Assembly (NCBI GenBank): GCA_026988585.1
Contig: JALSKY010000026.1
Coordinates: forward strand, 1 to 25,609
Direction: 5' to 3'
Length of the DNA stretch: 25,609 nt
Source of the DNA: Deltaproteobacteria bacterium
GTDB taxonomy: Bacteria; Desulfobacterota; Dissulfuribacteria; Dissulfuribacterales; QOAL01
The notes under the pieces are model-generated. The model ran no database searches and had not been told where the DNA came from. It saw only the letters and a list, made by a program, of their open reading frames with translations. The translations under genes were made by a program, and so were the position numbers. Positions within the stretch are counted from its first letter, which is position 1; each line of letters starts with the position of its first letter. Shown piece by piece: positions 8,776 through 16,213 of this stretch.

Positions 8776-9543
8776 GTGAAAAAACCAAGCATAAACTTCA
8801 AGATCCCGCCCTATGTATTCGATGCAGTCTACAGGATGCCTGCATGGCAGAAGGCACTGATCTTTGCGGCCTCCTGGATCATCCCCATTGCACTCTTCTG
8901 GTTTCTCTTCTTCTCAGGAAAGATAGGGGAACTGGATTCCATCTCCACCCGGATTCCCAAGCTGAGACAGGAGGTAAAACAACTGGAGGCAAAAAAGAAA
9001 CTCCTGCCGAAACTGGAGAAAGAGCTTGAGGGGCTTCAGGAGATATTGAAACAGGCCATGAGACTCTTGCCGGAAAAGGAGGATATTCCGTCGGTCCTCA
9101 CGGAGATCTCCTCTCTGGGCAATGAGTCAAGACTGGAATTCAAGTCGTTTCGTCCAGGCAAAGAGGTTGTCCATGATTTTTACGCCTCTATTCCTGTATC
9201 CTTAGAATTCCAGGGTCCATTCCACAACACCCTGGTCTTTTTCGATCATATCGCCAAGATGGCCAGAATAGTCCACATAACAGAGGTGAATATGGGAGGA
9301 GCAAAACAGAGTAAGGCCATCTTCAGCCAGACTGCCAACAACAGCGGACAGGGGGGGAGTGGCGCTGCCCAAACTTCAGGAGGAAGTAATGGAGAGACAG
9401 GTGGAGATGCAGACAGCCTGCTCAGGGGGAGCAGCTGGGTCATCAACACAAAATGCAATGCAGCCACCTACAGGTTTCTCACACCTGAGGAGATCAAGGC
9501 AATAGAAAAACAGAAAAAGGGCAGGAAGAAACGGAACAGATAA
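8776..9543 (+). CDS. pilO: Type IV pilus assembly protein PilO
   Basis: PilO is the inner-membrane partner of PilN in the periplasmic alignment complex. The 255-aa product has one transmembrane segment near residues 27-47, a long coiled coil (about 55-95) and a folded periplasmic domain containing FYASIPVSLEFQGPFHNTL, a recognisable PilO stretch. Unusually, a Gly/Ser/Asn-rich low-complexity insertion of about 30 residues (near 180-212, with repeated GG and SG) interrupts the C-terminal part, and the tail ends in a very basic KKGRKKRNR. The GTG start is preceded by a strong GGGGGGAGG. Spacing from pilN is 12 nt. Identification is by topology and order; overall sequence is divergent, as is usual for PilO. 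Confidence 0.9.
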   Translation: MKKPSINFKIPPYVFDAVYRMPAWQKALIFAASWIIPIALFWFLFFSGKIGELDSISTRIPKLRQEVKQLEAKKKLLPKLEKELEGLQEILKQAMRLLPEKEDIPSVLTEISSLGNESRLEFKSFRPGKEVVHDFYASIPVSLEFQGPFHNTLVFFDHIAKMARIVHITEVNMGGAKQSKAIFSQTANNSGQGGSGAAQTSGGSNGETGGDADSLLRGSSWVINTKCNAATYRFLTPEEIKAIEKQKKGRKKRNR

Positions 9544-9555
9544 GGATCAGCGGAT

Positions 9556-10110
9556 ATGAAAAAACTCTTATGGATAAATATCTCGGTCCTGGCAGCATTC
9601 AGTCTCCTGGTTCAGGGTCATGTAATGGCAAAGAATACTCCTGCTGCTGCCACCGGAGCCAAGAAAGACAAGGTGGAACAGTACAGGGAGAGGCTTGAGA
9701 AGATCATTGCCCCTGTAACCTACAGCTACAATCCTCTGGGGAAACCGGATCCATTCTGTCCCTTCCTGAGGAACAGCAGCAGAAGCAAAGCAAAGCAGAC
9801 CAGGCCCTTGCGCACCAGAACTGTAAAGCCACCGGAAAAGTGTTCCTCTCCCCTGGACTGTATCGAGGTGGGTCAGTTGACCCTGGTGGCAGTGGTCATG
9901 GAACCCAACGGGAATGCCGTTGCCATGGCCCAGGATGCGTCAGGAATCGGATATACCCTCAAGAAAGGGATGAAAATTGGATACAGGGGAGGAAGAATTG
10001 TGGCAATCACACCGGAAAAGGTGATTATCAGAGAAAAGATTGAGGACCTGAAGGGAAATTTCGTCAACAGAAACAGGGTACTCTATCTCCATCCGGAGGA
10101 ACAGAAATGA
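9556..10110 (+). CDS. pilP: Type IV pilus assembly protein PilP
   Basis: PilP joins the PilNO complex to the outer-membrane secretin in the periplasm. The 184-aa product has a Sec signal peptide (about residues 1-25, likely cleaved after VMA), a disordered region, the PilP hallmark YSYNPLGKPDPF, and a C-terminal HR-type beta domain with LVAVVMEPNG and GYTLKKGMKIGYRGGRIV. It has no lipobox cysteine, whereas many PilP proteins are lipoproteins, so this one is probably soluble in the periplasm. Two cysteines (KCSSPLDC) just before the beta domain could form a disulfide. AAGGA precedes the ATG, and the gene's TGA overlaps the next ATG (ATGA). Confidence 0.9.
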   Translation: MKKLLWINISVLAAFSLLVQGHVMAKNTPAAATGAKKDKVEQYRERLEKIIAPVTYSYNPLGKPDPFCPFLRNSSRSKAKQTRPLRTRTVKPPEKCSSPLDCIEVGQLTLVAVVMEPNGNAVAMAQDASGIGYTLKKGMKIGYRGGRIVAITPEKVIIREKIEDLKGNFVNRNRVLYLHPEEQK

Positions 10111-11369
10111 ACAGGAACTTAGGAAGATACCTGAAAAACAGGCTGGCTATCCTGGTGGCTTCCATATTGTTGGCGTCTGGATTCATGAGCAGCGGGATGG
10201 TTGCCCATGCTACAGAACAGAATAGTGGCAATAAAGACACCAACATCGACAACTGGATCTCGCATCTGCAGAAACAGACCAGACCAGACATTAGTCCAGA
10301 GAAGCATGACACTCCTCCAGAAGCTGCCATGAACAGGGAAGAAACCGGAATCTCCCCTGCTGCAAAGGTCCGGAAAAAAAAGGGACCCGAAAAGATCAGC
10401 GTGGATTTCTACAAGGTGGATCTTCACAATGTGTTCAGGCTCCTGGGCCAGGTAAGCGGCAAAAATATAGTAGTGGATGAGGGGGTAAAGGGTACCCTTA
10501 CCCTGGCCATGAAAGATGTCCCCTGGACCTTTGTACTGGAAGTAATCAAGAACCTGAAGGGTCTTGAGAGCACAGAGAGATACGGCACAATAATGATCTA
10601 TCCTGGAAACAAAAAGATCTCTTGGGCCAAGGAGCAGGGCTCTGGAGGGATGCTGGAGATGGCTGAAGTGGATGAAGCCACATCAATGACGGTATCCCCG
10701 CTTGTTCCATCCAGTTCTCTCGCTGTAAGCAGGGTCAAAAGATCCAAGACGCCTGTCAAAAACATTTTGAAGGCAGAAAAACTGATCAAGGATGCTGCCC
10801 GATATGAAAAGGCCGGACAGATAGAGGATGCATATTTCCGCCTGGCCAAGGCCAGCGAACTGTGGCCGGACAACATAGCGGTATTGAAAAAACTGGCAAG
10901 CCTCTCCTTTAAGAGCGGTCAAACACTGCAGGCATACAACTATGCCAGGGCAGCAGAAAAACTTGATCCAAAGGATCCTGAGGCTGCAATGCTGACAGCC
11001 ATCTCTCTCGCATCGCTTAACCGCCCAAAAGAGGCAAAAAATTTCTTCGAAAAGGCCCTGAATACCGGGAAAATGGACAAGGACGGGCTTTGGAACTATG
11101 CAGTATTTCTCTTCTCACAGGGCGACTATAGAGGTGCGCTGAGACTGGTCAACAGAATAGAGGCCAAATTTCCTGTAGAACCAGAGATGATAATGATGAA
11201 AGCACAGTGTTATGAGCATCTCAACAAGATAAGACAGGCAGCGGCTGAATACAACACCCTGCTCTCTGCCGGGAATCAGGTTCCCCCCAACCTGACTGAA
11301 TATGCCAGGCTACGACTTGCGAATATCAAAAGATCCAATGAAAACTCCATAGCACAGGAGGGGAGATAG
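10107..11369 (+). CDS. STN (secretin N0-like) domain fused to TPR repeats, pilus-associated
   Basis: The 420-aa product has a signal peptide (about 1-35, likely cut after AHA), a disordered linker, and an STN/N0-like domain at about 96-152 (ISVDFYKVDLHNVFRLLG then GKNIVVDEGVKGTLTL and DVPW), which reads like the N-terminal domain of PilQ secretins. Tetratricopeptide-like repeats (about 221-385) follow. It contains no secretin pore domain. The start overlaps the pilP stop (ATGA) with GGAGG upstream, and the true secretin follows 3 nt later. A periplasmic accessory acting as secretin adaptor or assembly factor is likely, comparable in position to MshN/PilF-type TPR proteins; this function is inferred. 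It could be mistaken for a truncated PilQ, but the TPR half and intact ends argue against a broken gene. Confidence 0.82.
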   Translation: MNRNLGRYLKNRLAILVASILLASGFMSSGMVAHATEQNSGNKDTNIDNWISHLQKQTRPDISPEKHDTPPEAAMNREETGISPAAKVRKKKGPEKISVDFYKVDLHNVFRLLGQVSGKNIVVDEGVKGTLTLAMKDVPWTFVLEVIKNLKGLESTERYGTIMIYPGNKKISWAKEQGSGGMLEMAEVDEATSMTVSPLVPSSSLAVSRVKRSKTPVKNILKAEKLIKDAARYEKAGQIEDAYFRLAKASELWPDNIAVLKKLASLSFKSGQTLQAYNYARAAEKLDPKDPEAAMLTAISLASLNRPKEAKNFFEKALNTGKMDKDGLWNYAVFLFSQGDYRGALRLVNRIEAKFPVEPEMIMMKAQCYEHLNKIRQAAAEYNTLLSAGNQVPPNLTEYARLRLANIKRSNENSIAQEGR

Positions 11370-11372
11370 ACC

Positions 11373-13154
11373 ATGCAGGAGAAAAATACCTATAGAGACA
11401 GAACCTCCTTTTTCTTCCTCATAGTTGCCGCAATCCTGCTCTGTTGCATGGCAGGATGTGCTCAGCATACCAAAGGCACTACCGATCCAGTCAGGGCAAC
11501 CGCTGCACAGAAGGAAGCAAAGCAGCTTCTTAAAGAGAGACATGCCAATCTTTCCGGCAGATACAATCCAGCCATCACCTGGAAACCCAGCTTTACCCTG
11601 AAAGACACCCCGATAGAGGGCAGAGACAACAAGCTGCCGGACATGAAGGTTGGTGCGGAAATCAACACCCATGGAGGCAAGGTTCCCCTATATCAGGTAA
11701 TCAAAGGACTGGCTGACCTGAAGGAGATGAGTGTCAGTTGGGCCAATGATGTGGATCAAAATGTTCCGGTTTCGGTGAAGATAAGGCCTGATGCCAGTTT
11801 CTGGAATGCCCTGGATCAGGTGTTGAGACAGGTGGACTATTTCTATGAGTTCACTAACAACACTATAATCGTTAAATATAAGGATACTAAAAAATTCTCC
11901 GTAGTTAACCCCTTTGTCACAGCCAACTACCGCACCTCTGTGGGTGGTGATTTCCTTGGTGCCAGTACCGGGGATGTGGACGCTGGTCTCAGAGGAGAGC
12001 TTTCGGTAGAACACACTGATGAAGAAATAGATCTCTGGAGCAACATAGAGAACAACCTTACAAGGATCCTGAATCTCGCTACGGTAAATGTTCCTGAGAC
12101 CACCAGCGTCCTCTCTGCACGGGAAGAGGATCGTATTCGCCAGGCATGCAGACAGCGGTATCCTGTAAATCCCAACAGACAGGAAACCTGTTTCCAGCAG
12201 GAGAGGGAGAGAATACTTCAGCAGCGCAATCAGGAGGGTGCAAACCGTACACAGAATGCTGCTGTTCAGCCTTCCAACGGCCAGGGTAGCAGGGAGGGTT
12301 TCTTTTTCACCATTGACAAACCTCTTGGAATCATAACTGTTACAGCACCAAGGTCCATGCTGGAGAAGGTGGAACGCTATATCGACAATATCAACAAGGC
12401 CATCTCGAAACAGGTCATCATTGAGGCAAAGATTGTGGAGGTCTGGTTCGATGATTCCACAGCCACAGGCATCGACTGGAGCGGCCTTCTCAAGGATAGA
12501 AGATTCAATTTCAATACGGCCTTTGGAGGTCTGAACAATCAGATCTATCCTACCGATGGCATCAAACTCATACGCCAGGTCACCCTGCAACCCATAAACT
12601 TTGACCTTGTGCTTAATTTCTTAAATGAATTCGGGACAATAAATACTCTGGCCAACCCCAAGATATCCCTGTTGAATGGACAGCCGGCCATGATTACCGG
12701 AGGCACCACCCAGAGGATAATCAGTGAGGTCACCACAGTTGTGGACAGTAGCGGAGGCTCATCATCCACTTCATATACAGTAAATACCGAGGACATACTC
12801 ACAGGAGTTGGACTTGGGGTGATCGCCAATATCGCTGACAATGATGAGATAGTATTGCAGCTTACTCCTGTAAACACCAATCTCGTTGATATACAGCCAG
12901 TCACTTTTTCAGGGGTGCAGCTTCAGTTGCCAACTGTACAGCTTCGGGAGATGACCACCATGGCAAAGGTAAAAAGCGGACAGATGCTCCTCATAGGAGG
13001 GATAATCCTTGAAGCAAGGCAGAACAAGGGTAATAAGGTACCATATCTCGGAGACCTGCCTGTGGTTGGAAAGCACGTCTTTTCCAGCAATACTGACACA
13101 GTCAGAAAACGGGAGCTGGTAATCATGCTGAGACCGCAAATAGTAGAACTCTAA
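11373..13154 (+). CDS. Lipoprotein secretin of the type IV pilus (PilQ/MshL-like)
   Basis: Forms the outer-membrane ring through which the pilus passes. The 593-aa product carries a lipoprotein signal ending CCMAGC with Cys29 as probable lipidation site, an N0-like domain (about 100-170), and an N1-like domain with VTAPRSMLEKVERYIDNI. Its C-terminal secretin domain contains LANPKISLLNGQPAMI, a Ser-rich gate loop, GVGLGVIANI, and the signature VPYLGDLPVVGKHVFSS. The lipobox and overall layout resemble MshL more than classical PilQ with AMIN domains. A strong AGGAGGGG ribosome site lies just ahead. It is the last gene of the operon and is followed by a terminator. The gene for the motor ATPase is not nearby. 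Confidence 0.92.
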   Translation: MQEKNTYRDRTSFFFLIVAAILLCCMAGCAQHTKGTTDPVRATAAQKEAKQLLKERHANLSGRYNPAITWKPSFTLKDTPIEGRDNKLPDMKVGAEINTHGGKVPLYQVIKGLADLKEMSVSWANDVDQNVPVSVKIRPDASFWNALDQVLRQVDYFYEFTNNTIIVKYKDTKKFSVVNPFVTANYRTSVGGDFLGASTGDVDAGLRGELSVEHTDEEIDLWSNIENNLTRILNLATVNVPETTSVLSAREEDRIRQACRQRYPVNPNRQETCFQQERERILQQRNQEGANRTQNAAVQPSNGQGSREGFFFTIDKPLGIITVTAPRSMLEKVERYIDNINKAISKQVIIEAKIVEVWFDDSTATGIDWSGLLKDRRFNFNTAFGGLNNQIYPTDGIKLIRQVTLQPINFDLVLNFLNEFGTINTLANPKISLLNGQPAMITGGTTQRIISEVTTVVDSSGGSSSTSYTVNTEDILTGVGLGVIANIADNDEIVLQLTPVNTNLVDIQPVTFSGVQLQLPTVQLREMTTMAKVKSGQMLLIGGIILEARQNKGNKVPYLGDLPVVGKHVFSSNTDTVRKRELVIMLRPQIVEL

Positions 13155-13187
13155 ATCTGTTCCCAATATGGGTCTATCACCAAAAAA

Positions 13188-13224
13188 GGCAGCCTGATCA
13201 AGACACAGGCTGCCTTCTTCATTT
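13188..13224. terminator. Bidirectional rho-independent terminator
   Basis: A perfect 9-bp stem, GGCAGCCTG (13188-13196) with CAGGCTGCC (13206-13214), encloses a 9-nt loop. On the plus strand it is followed by TTCTTCATTT; on the minus strand it is followed by TTTTTT (the AAAAAA at 13182-13187). It lies between the convergent secretin and divIVA genes and probably ends both transcripts. Confidence 0.88.
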
Positions 13225-13269
13225 AACAACTATAGAATATGACGATAAATTTTTTACAGATTTAGCAGA

Positions 13270-13326
13270 CGATCTCGTGGGGAAGAGAGTTATCCCCTCT
13301 ATTTATATTGCCCTTGTTCATCATCC
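13270..13326 (+). repeat. Inverted copy of the start of the SPOUT methyltransferase gene
   Basis: This 57-bp segment read on the plus strand matches the minus strand of 19350-19406 at 56 of 57 positions (mismatch at 13305). In frame it would encode DDLVGKRVIPSIYIALVHHP, against DLVGKRVIPSISIALVHHP in the intact gene, so it is a gene fragment. Looser similarity (GATAA, TTACAGA) extends upstream. The opposite strand of 13299-13326 encodes the last codons and stop of divIVA. Frame breaks soon after the match (stop after PLPQ). Confidence 0.85.
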
Positions 13327-13826
13327 TGTATCGCCCTTACCTCAGTAGCTGCTATACGCAGGGTCTCATCCACTCCGGCAGGGGGCAGGGCCATATCATC
13401 ATCCAGCATTCTGAGATAGTGCTCAAAAGAGTTTCGAATCTTTTCTACTGCCTCTCTCTGTACCATTCTCAGTTTCCTGATTCGCTCTTCCAACTGAACA
13501 GCTTCTCTGTGGGCGTCGGCTACGATACGCTCTGCATCTACTCTTGCTTGCTCTACGGTGAGTTCCGCCTCTTTTTTTGCCTGCTCCTTCAATTCATCAG
13601 ACATCCTCTGGGCTGCTAAAATGCTCCGCTTTATCTCTTCCTCCTCTGCCTTTATCTGGAGGAGACGGTTATTCAGGCTGACCACCTCATCCCGCAACTC
13701 ATTACGCTCCTTGATGACAGCAGTCATAGCCCTGGCTATCTCTTCAAGGAAACCATCGACCTCATCCCGATCATAGCCCCGGAACCTTGTGCCAAACTCC
13801 CTGTTTATAATATCATCAGGTGTCAT
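13299..13826 (-). CDS. DivIVA-domain coiled-coil protein
   Basis: DivIVA-family proteins are membrane-curvature-sensing coiled coils involved in polar or septal organisation; the role in Gram-negative anaerobes is unclear. The 175-aa product begins MTPDDIINREFGTRFRGYDR, which is the conserved membrane-binding N-terminal domain, followed by VDGFLEEIA and a long Glu/Arg/Lys-rich coiled coil to about residue 145. The ATG at 13826 is certain from this motif, although the GAGGAG ribosome site is 12 nt away. The C-terminal DDEQGQYK and stop codon come from the antisense strand of a duplicated piece of the SPOUT methyltransferase gene, so the native C-terminus has apparently been replaced. It lies 81 nt downstream of yggT. 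Confidence 0.93.
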   Translation of the reverse strand: MTPDDIINREFGTRFRGYDRDEVDGFLEEIARAMTAVIKERNELRDEVVSLNNRLLQIKAEEEEIKRSILAAQRMSDELKEQAKKEAELTVEQARVDAERIVADAHREAVQLEERIRKLRMVQREAVEKIRNSFEHYLRMLDDDMALPPAGVDETLRIAATEVRAIQDDEQGQYK

Positions 13827-13907
13827 GGATATGGGTATCTCCTCTGTGTTATCTTAAAATAAAATATCTGACAAACCCTGTTCATTCACCTTAAGGATCA
13901 AGCTATC

Positions 13908-14207
13908 CTACCCCAATCCCATAGCTATCTGATGGAGAGTCGGAACCAGAAAGCTTCTCAAAAAGATTATGACCAAAATCACTATCATGGGAGAGAGATC
14001 AAAGGCACCAAAATTCACTGGAATGGTCCTGCGGACCCAGTTAAGGACCGGATCTGTCAAATTATACAGAAACCGGACTATAGGGTTGTAAGGATCTGGA
14101 TTGACCCAGGATATCAATGCCCGGATAATGAAAACCCACATAAACAGAGACAACAATATATCAATTACCGTAGCCAATGCGTTGAGGAAATTGCCCAATA
14201 TGAACAT
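13908..14207 (-). CDS. yggT: YggT family membrane protein
   Basis: A 99-aa integral inner-membrane protein. It has two hydrophobic segments (about 8-32 and 70-92) flanking the family signature ALISWVNPDPYNPIVRFL and TDPVLNWVRRTIP, which identify the YggT family. Its function is uncertain; links to osmotic stress and cell division have been suggested for homologues. The ATG at 14207 has AGGGC upstream. It sits ahead of divIVA in the same direction, a pairing often seen for these two families, which supports an envelope or division-related role. Confidence 0.93.
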   Translation of the reverse strand: MFILGNFLNALATVIDILLSLFMWVFIIRALISWVNPDPYNPIVRFLYNLTDPVLNWVRRTIPVNFGAFDLSPMIVILVIIFLRSFLVPTLHQIAMGLG

Positions 14208-14331
14208 ATCATAGCCCTGCCTTCATCTATTTTTATTTTATGATCAATTACATGATTATTTCTCTATCTCCTAATTTCCCATCACCGTTATAAAGGAAAC
14301 AAGAGCTGCAAAAAAACTCTATATGAAAACG

Positions 14332-15417
14332 TTACTCCTTTCCAAATGGGCAGACAGGAAAGCGACACTCCTTACATCCGATACAGAGGCCTCCATGCCC
14401 CAACCGTGCAATCTCCTTTCTGCCGACTCTCTGCCCTGCCAGCAGCCTGGGCAGCACAAGATCGAACACGGTATTCTTGAAATACATACCACAAGCAGGG
14501 ATCCCCACAACAGGGAGATCCCCTATATAACTAATAAGGAACATTGCACCTGGCAACACAGGAGACCCGTAAGTAATATCCTCTGCTCCGGCCCTCTCTA
14601 TAGCTACCCTGGTGACATCATCCGGATCCACAGACATTCCGCCTGTACAGATCACCAACTCTGCCCCTGAAGTGATGGCATCTACTATCTTATCGGAAAT
14701 CATGGAGATATCATCAGGCACCTTTTCCACTGAGATTACATCCACACCATATCTGGCGAGTTTTTTGGACATTACAGGCCCGAAGGCGTCTTCTATTCTT
14801 CCTTCATGGATCTCCCTGCCGGTTACTACTATGGCAGCTTTTCTTATTATGAAGGGCTGAACACGCAGCAATCCAGCAGCCTGCTGCAAGATATCCGATG
14901 CCTTGTCCATAGTGGCTCTTGGAAGGACCAGGGGAATAGCCCTGCCGGCAGCAACCTGCTCCCCGGCAGCAACCACCGAGTTATCATGAAGAGTGGCCAG
15001 CATCACATCTCCGAGCATGTTGAACTGGAGCAGCCTATCCCTGTCAACCCGAAACAGTCCATCCACAGAGGCCCTGAACACCACCTTGCCCTCAGAGACC
15101 TTCCCGTCAGTCTCCACACCATCACCGCAGGCGGTTTTCGCAATTATCTCCCCGGCCTGATTTTCGTGGATCATTTCCGGGTCAAGATCTAAGACATAGA
15201 TATGATATTTCCCCAGGTCCTTCAGCCGTTCCACATCCTCATTACCGATGACATGCCCCTTTTTGAAGGCAGGCCCCTTCTTTTCTCCTGCAACAATCTC
15301 TGTTATGTCATGGGGGATCACCATTCCCACTGCCTTTTCCACTGGCACAAGCAGCCCTCTAACACCCTTGACGTCAAAAGGCGCCCTGCTCTCTCCGGGA
15401 AATTGGTTGTTGCTCAT
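14332..15417 (-). CDS. Molybdopterin-binding (MoCF/MoeA-like) protein with C-terminal Cys cluster
   Basis: The 361-aa product has an N-terminal MoeA-like region (VPVEKAVGMVIPHDITEI, then FKKGHVIGNEDVERL), and a MoCF molybdopterin-binding domain at about 193-330 with KAAIVVTGREI, CTGGMSVDPDD and the late GIPACGMYFKNTVFDLVLPR. It ends in a CIGCKECRFPVCPFG tail, with Cys345, 348, 351 and 356 spaced C-x2-C-x2-C-x4-C, suggestive of a metal or Fe-S site. It is shorter than bona fide MoeA and may act in molybdenum or tungsten cofactor handling rather than as the insertase itself. The ATG at 15417 has GGAG upstream; a TTG 8 codons earlier is possible. It follows fmdE by 20 nt in an apparent two-gene operon. 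Confidence 0.86.
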   Translation of the reverse strand: MSNNQFPGESRAPFDVKGVRGLLVPVEKAVGMVIPHDITEIVAGEKKGPAFKKGHVIGNEDVERLKDLGKYHIYVLDLDPEMIHENQAGEIIAKTACGDGVETDGKVSEGKVVFRASVDGLFRVDRDRLLQFNMLGDVMLATLHDNSVVAAGEQVAAGRAIPLVLPRATMDKASDILQQAAGLLRVQPFIIRKAAIVVTGREIHEGRIEDAFGPVMSKKLARYGVDVISVEKVPDDISMISDKIVDAITSGAELVICTGGMSVDPDDVTRVAIERAGAEDITYGSPVLPGAMFLISYIGDLPVVGIPACGMYFKNTVFDLVLPRLLAGQRVGRKEIARLGHGGLCIGCKECRFPVCPFGKE

Positions 15418-15437
15418 AAGCTGAATGCTCCATCTTA

Positions 15438-16031
15438 TCAATTACGTCTTGTATAATATCTCTGGCCTGCACATGCTCGGCATACCACCTTGCCGTCAAG
15501 TTCCACATCCCTGCAGTCCTGCACCCAATCTCCACACATATCACACTGCACCCGTCTTGTGGGTCGGCCAGGCAGGTCACAATCAGGAAGCTGTTTCAGT
15601 TCCACTTCCTGCACCTCAAACAGTTCATGGTCAGACATAACCTTGTACGCCTCCACCTGACGCTTGTACTTGTTTTCAATCTCAGGGAAATATTTGGCAG
15701 AACCCTCTTTGGATTCCTCTTTTGCAACGATCCTGACAGCCTTTCCGGCAGAGGTATTCCAGAAAGTAGCTGCCATGATTCCAAAATCCATGAACTTCAG
15801 CGAACGCTTGCCCAAACTGCATCCTGTAACCGACTGAATCGCATCAGTAGCACATCTGTCTATCTCCACAAAAACCAGAAGATCCTTTCTCTGTTCACCC
15901 TTGGGATCATCTATACCCACCAATCGCAAACCAAGCATGGCCAGCCGAACCCCAAGGACCTGTCCGGGACAGAGATGACCATGTATTCTGACCGATTCCT
16001 GGAGGAGTTCTTCAAAAGAGGGAAGAGACAT
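15438..16031 (-). CDS. FmdE-family protein with C-terminal zinc ribbon
   Basis: The 197-aa product has the FmdE motif RIHGHLCPGQVLGVRL (His17, His19, Cys21), then EIDRCATDAIQSVTGCSLG (Cys60, Cys71), characteristic of formylmethanofuran dehydrogenase subunit E-like proteins found with molybdenum and tungsten enzymes. A four-cysteine zinc ribbon follows at 163-187 (CDMC and CRAC). The exact biochemical role is not known; metal or cofactor delivery is a reasonable inference. The ATG at 16031 is fixed by AGGAG 7 nt upstream; an upstream in-frame extension lacks family sequence. It is followed by the molybdopterin-binding gene and is divergent from a methyltransferase gene. Confidence 0.9.
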   Translation of the reverse strand: MSLPSFEELLQESVRIHGHLCPGQVLGVRLAMLGLRLVGIDDPKGEQRKDLLVFVEIDRCATDAIQSVTGCSLGKRSLKFMDFGIMAATFWNTSAGKAVRIVAKEESKEGSAKYFPEIENKYKRQVEAYKVMSDHELFEVQEVELKQLPDCDLPGRPTRRVQCDMCGDWVQDCRDVELDGKVVCRACAGQRYYTRRN

Positions 16032-16081
16032 GAAAATGCTCCTTTCTGAATGGAAAATAAAGACCCGCAAGGACAACAGAA

Positions 16082-16110
16082 ATGATACAGCTCTCTCCCG
16101 TCGGATACAA
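16082..16110 (-). promoter_or_regulatory. Candidate promoter for the fmdE operon
   Basis: On the minus strand TTGTAT (16105-16110) and TATCAT (16082-16087) are 17 nt apart, about 50 nt upstream of the fmdE ATG. The -10 is one base off consensus; the -35 matches only half. The region between 16032 and 16213 is a divergent promoter space shared with the methyltransferase. Confidence 0.35.
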
Positions 16111-16213
16111 ATTAAATCTGAACCTTGCAACTTGAGACTTGACCATAGCCACTGTCTCCCTTAAACCAACATTATCACTGAATTCAATATATCAGCAGGA
16201 GCCTAAAAATACC

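Noticed and set aside
11688..12590. A 300-codon open frame antisense to the secretin
   Set aside because: It has no recognisable domain and the plus strand encodes an intact secretin.
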